A DNA stretch of 64,000 nt, from the NCBI RefSeq assembly GCF_001659685.2, contig NZ_LXYE02000019.1, positions 62,001 to 126,000 of the forward strand, in the 5' to 3' direction. Positions 61,761 to 64,000 of this stretch are shown here, one piece after another. The stretch comes from Labilibacter marinus (GTDB taxonomy: Bacteria; Bacteroidota; Bacteroidia; Bacteroidales; Marinilabiliaceae). Position numbers and translations under genes: made by a program. The notes below the pieces were generated by a model. It made no database searches and was not told where the DNA came from. It was given only the letters and a program-made list of their open reading frames with translations. Numbering within the stretch: the first letter of the stretch is position 1; each line of letters opens with the position of its first letter.

Positions 61761-64000
61761 TTAAAAAGGAAATCCTGCTGCAAAAAACCAACGGCTTTCT
61801 CTATGTAAGGTTGAGCGACCATATCCAAACTTAAGCGGCCCGATAATTGAATCGTAAGACAGCATGGCATTTGCACCAAATACCACATCTTCGTTTAAAT
61901 ACTCTGTAGTTGGAAGAAAATTAAAACTAGGATAGTTGGAAGAATAATCAATTGCCCCAGTAGAAATCTGAGCGTACAAACTGGTTCCTATTTTATATCT
62001 AAAATTAGCGATAGCCATGGCAAACTCCTTGGCAAAAATTTCTTTGGGCATCATCCCAGGAAATGGGATATCATCCAATCTCGCCGTGGTGGTTAATCCT
62101 CCAATTTCAAAATGCTGCATACTACCTAAATCTGCAGTAGCTCCACCAAGAGATAGCATGTAGGAAAAATTGAAATTAGTCTTTGATGGTAAAACATGTT
62201 TAAATTTAGCATTGAGTTTAATATAATTGCTATTGGGCACATCTACTAAATCAGCAAAATTGTCTATTCCTTCGGCAGAACCTTGATACACTGTTTGAAA
62301 ACCAAACGGATATTCTATATCAAAATCAAATAAATTACCTCTGGTTGGATAAAATTGCTCATTGAGCGAGTTTTTATTATAATTTAATCGTAACCCCCAA
62401 TTATACTGCCCTACTCTATCTACATCATCCGAAACCAAATCCAATAATCCTTTTCCAGAGGTGTTTACCTTCCGTCTATAAAAAATACCGGTTCTTATAA
62501 TTCGTTTGGTATTAGGAGCAAATAGAAGACCTGTTTCCGCCGTCAGATAACTTTGCTTAAATCGACCTAATTCGTCCCCGTCATCGGTAAAATAAGGGAT
62601 GGAGTTAGCTTCCCATCTACTTCTTATATAATTACCTACCAACTGCTTTTCTCCTCTATAATCAATAAACTCTCCACTGACTATCGGAAACTCAGAAATA
62701 TTTAATTTCAGTGTTAAGTTAGAGCCTTTTACTATACGGTTTCTCAGGGTAAAATTAAATACCGCTCCAACCTTATAAGTATCATCGTAATTAATTGAAA
62801 AATTATATCTACTCCTATAAGTTTCAGTAGGTAGCAAGGTTAAAATATATCCTCGCTCGCCCATTTTTAAATTGTAGTCAATATTTTTAATATACATGGT
62901 TCCAATTAACTGATGCAATGCACCATTAATTTCATCCTTTGTATAGGATTTCCCTTCTTCTAAACCAGACTTACCTAGAACAAATTTCTCATCTAAATAC
63001 TTAAGTGGTCCAATTTTTATCTTCTCTACAAAAATTTCTTTGATTAACTCAGGCCTTTCAATTTCCTTTTGAGGATAAAGGCTTAAGAAATCTGCCAAAG
63101 AAGCCAGTTCATCAAAGCGTTCTCGAGCAGCCTCTTCTCCTAATTCAATAATAGCAGGTCCATCAAAGAAACTAGCCGCACCATAATCCTGTAGATCAGG
63201 AGATATTAAGATATCTGTTTTTCTTAGTGATTTATCGGCCTCGTAATTACTTCTAATCATAGCTGCCCCCATTAAAACATCACCCAATGTTTTAAAATCA
63301 TCCTTACTAGGCTTTTCTCTAAAACCTACATTTACTGTTATAATGATATCAGCACCCATTTCTCTACAGGTTACTACAGGCATATTATCCAAAACTCCAC
63401 CATCAACCAATAACATAGTATCGATACTCACTGGCGAAAACACGGATGGAATAGCCATACTAGCGCGCATAGCTGTAACCAAATCTCCTGAATCGAAAAC
63501 ATAAGGTTTACCCGAAATAAGATCGGACGCCACACATCGAAACGGGATTGGAAAATCATCAAAACTCTCGACCTCACTAACATGCCAGGCGAGATAATTC
63601 ATTTGCTCCATAATACCCTGACCTTTGACCATTGAAGCGGGCAATTTCGGGCCACTCTTTGTTAAATCGAATTCTAAAAGAAATCGGTTATAACCGTGTT
63701 TTTCTTCAGGAATTACATTAGTCAATGGAATTTTATCTACCAGTATTGAACCCCAATCCATTATGCGCACAATAGAATCAAGCTCATCGGCCGAATAACC
63801 GATAGCATACAAACCTCCCATAATACTTCCCATACTGGTTCCTGTAATATAATCAGGTCTAATATTTAGTTGTTCTAGAATCTTTAACACCCCAATATGA
63901 GCTATTCCTTTGGCGCCGCCTCCACTCAATACAAGTCCTATTTTAGGGCGTTCTTCCTCTGGCAATAACTCTTGTGCAAAACCCGACATCACAACTAAAC
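61761..64000 (-). CDS. Patatin-like phospholipase with outer-membrane barrel domain (5' end outside window)
   Basis: At least 746 residues are readable. The N-terminal residues at the window edge (LVVMSGFAQE) look like the end of a signal peptide, so the true start lies beyond 64000 and the Met at 63987-63989 is probably not it. The patatin domain (about 20-300) has GLVLSGGGAKGIAHIGVL, the nucleophile Ser in GTSMGS and the partner Asp in DGGVLDNMP. A POTRA-like unit (about 325-400) and a C-terminal beta barrel of the BamA/surface-antigen type (about 400-743, ending in Phe) follow. Similar to PlpD-type proteins that carry or anchor a lipase at the outer membrane. pdxH lies 52 bases downstream. 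Confidence 0.9.
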   Translation of the reverse strand, partial: LVVMSGFAQELLPEEERPKIGLVLSGGGAKGIAHIGVLKILEQLNIRPDYITGTSMGSIMGGLYAIGYSADELDSIVRIMDWGSILVDKIPLTNVIPEEKHGYNRFLLEFDLTKSGPKLPASMVKGQGIMEQMNYLAWHVSEVESFDDFPIPFRCVASDLISGKPYVFDSGDLVTAMRASMAIPSVFSPVSIDTMLLVDGGVLDNMPVVTCREMGADIIITVNVGFREKPSKDDFKTLGDVLMGAAMIRSNYEADKSLRKTDILISPDLQDYGAASFFDGPAIIELGEEAARERFDELASLADFLSLYPQKEIERPELIKEIFVEKIKIGPLKYLDEKFVLGKSGLEEGKSYTKDEINGALHQLIGTMYIKNIDYNLKMGERGYILTLLPTETYRSRYNFSINYDDTYKVGAVFNFTLRNRIVKGSNLTLKLNISEFPIVSGEFIDYRGEKQLVGNYIRSRWEANSIPYFTDDGDELGRFKQSYLTAETGLLFAPNTKRIIRTGIFYRRKVNTSGKGLLDLVSDDVDRVGQYNWGLRLNYNKNSLNEQFYPTRGNLFDFDIEYPFGFQTVYQGSAEGIDNFADLVDVPNSNYIKLNAKFKHVLPSKTNFNFSYMLSLGGATADLGSMQHFEIGGLTTTARLDDIPFPGMMPKEIFAKEFAMAIANFRYKIGTSLYAQISTGAIDYSSNYPSFNFLPTTEYLNEDVVFGANAMLSYDSIIGPLKFGYGRSTLHRESRWFFAAGFPF

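Noticed and set aside
1-64000. CRISPR arrays, phage genes, rRNA and transposase genes
   Set aside because: No regularly spaced repeats and no such genes were recognised on either strand.

Overview
The window reads as a chromosome segment of a marine-type member of the Bacteroidota, probably near the Marinilabiliales/Bacteroidales. Several independent signs agree. Promoters follow the Bacteroidota pattern (TTG, 19-22 bases, TAnnTTTG) and Shine-Dalgarno sites are mostly weak. There is an alternative complex III, a GldA-type ABC ATPase, a type B ribosomal protein L31, a long (about 609-residue) IspG, a heterodimeric methylmalonyl-CoA mutase and a T9SS-like C-terminal tail. Base composition is AT-rich throughout. 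The order-level placement is an inference.

Layout. 1-6558 (minus): alternative complex III genes actA-actB-actC-actD-actF, with actF cut by the window edge and no separate actE between D and F. 6733-15689: AI-2E-type exporter, a degenerate ADP-ribosylglycohydrolase, lon, rpmE2, a GNAT-like protein, a class V aminotransferase and an AlkD-like protein. 15771-16196: tRNA-His with its own promoter and terminator, then a candidate small RNA with its own promoter and terminator. 16346-24000: a protease-like TPR protein that has lost its triad, prfB with a programmed frameshift, an ArsC-family protein, a glycosyltransferase, an LpxH-like phosphoesterase, a DUF606 transporter, a broken XRE regulator and a PAS histidine kinase. 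24226-28716: mutA and mutB, separated by a four-helix-bundle gene flanked by inverted repeats.

28797-43734 is a 15-kb signalling island. Five genes on the minus strand encode a NarX-like kinase, a NarL-like regulator, a hybrid kinase, a receiver/HisKA protein with a degenerate ATPase domain, and a periplasmic-binding/PAS/GAF sensor with no output domain. They diverge from a four-gene plus-strand set: cheW, a chemoreceptor with two periplasmic CZB domains, cheA and a small PAS protein. No cheY, cheB, cheR or motility gene lies in the window, so the output of this system is open.

43855-64000 is mostly housekeeping: an S9 peptidase, a small membrane protein with mutL, two rhomboids and a membrane-anchored EEP-family protein, trxA, a PAP2-like protein with rpoN, asnS, a small secreted protein, ispG divergent from gldA, pdxH and a patatin/outer-membrane-barrel fusion cut by the window edge.

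The strongest leads are the mutA/mutB insertion cassette, the orphan small RNA, the double-CZB chemoreceptor system facing an unusual kinase cluster, and three proteins whose catalytic residues are visibly lost (ADP-ribosylglycohydrolase fold, trypsin fold, histidine-kinase ATPase fold). No CRISPR array, phage module, rRNA operon or transposase was found.
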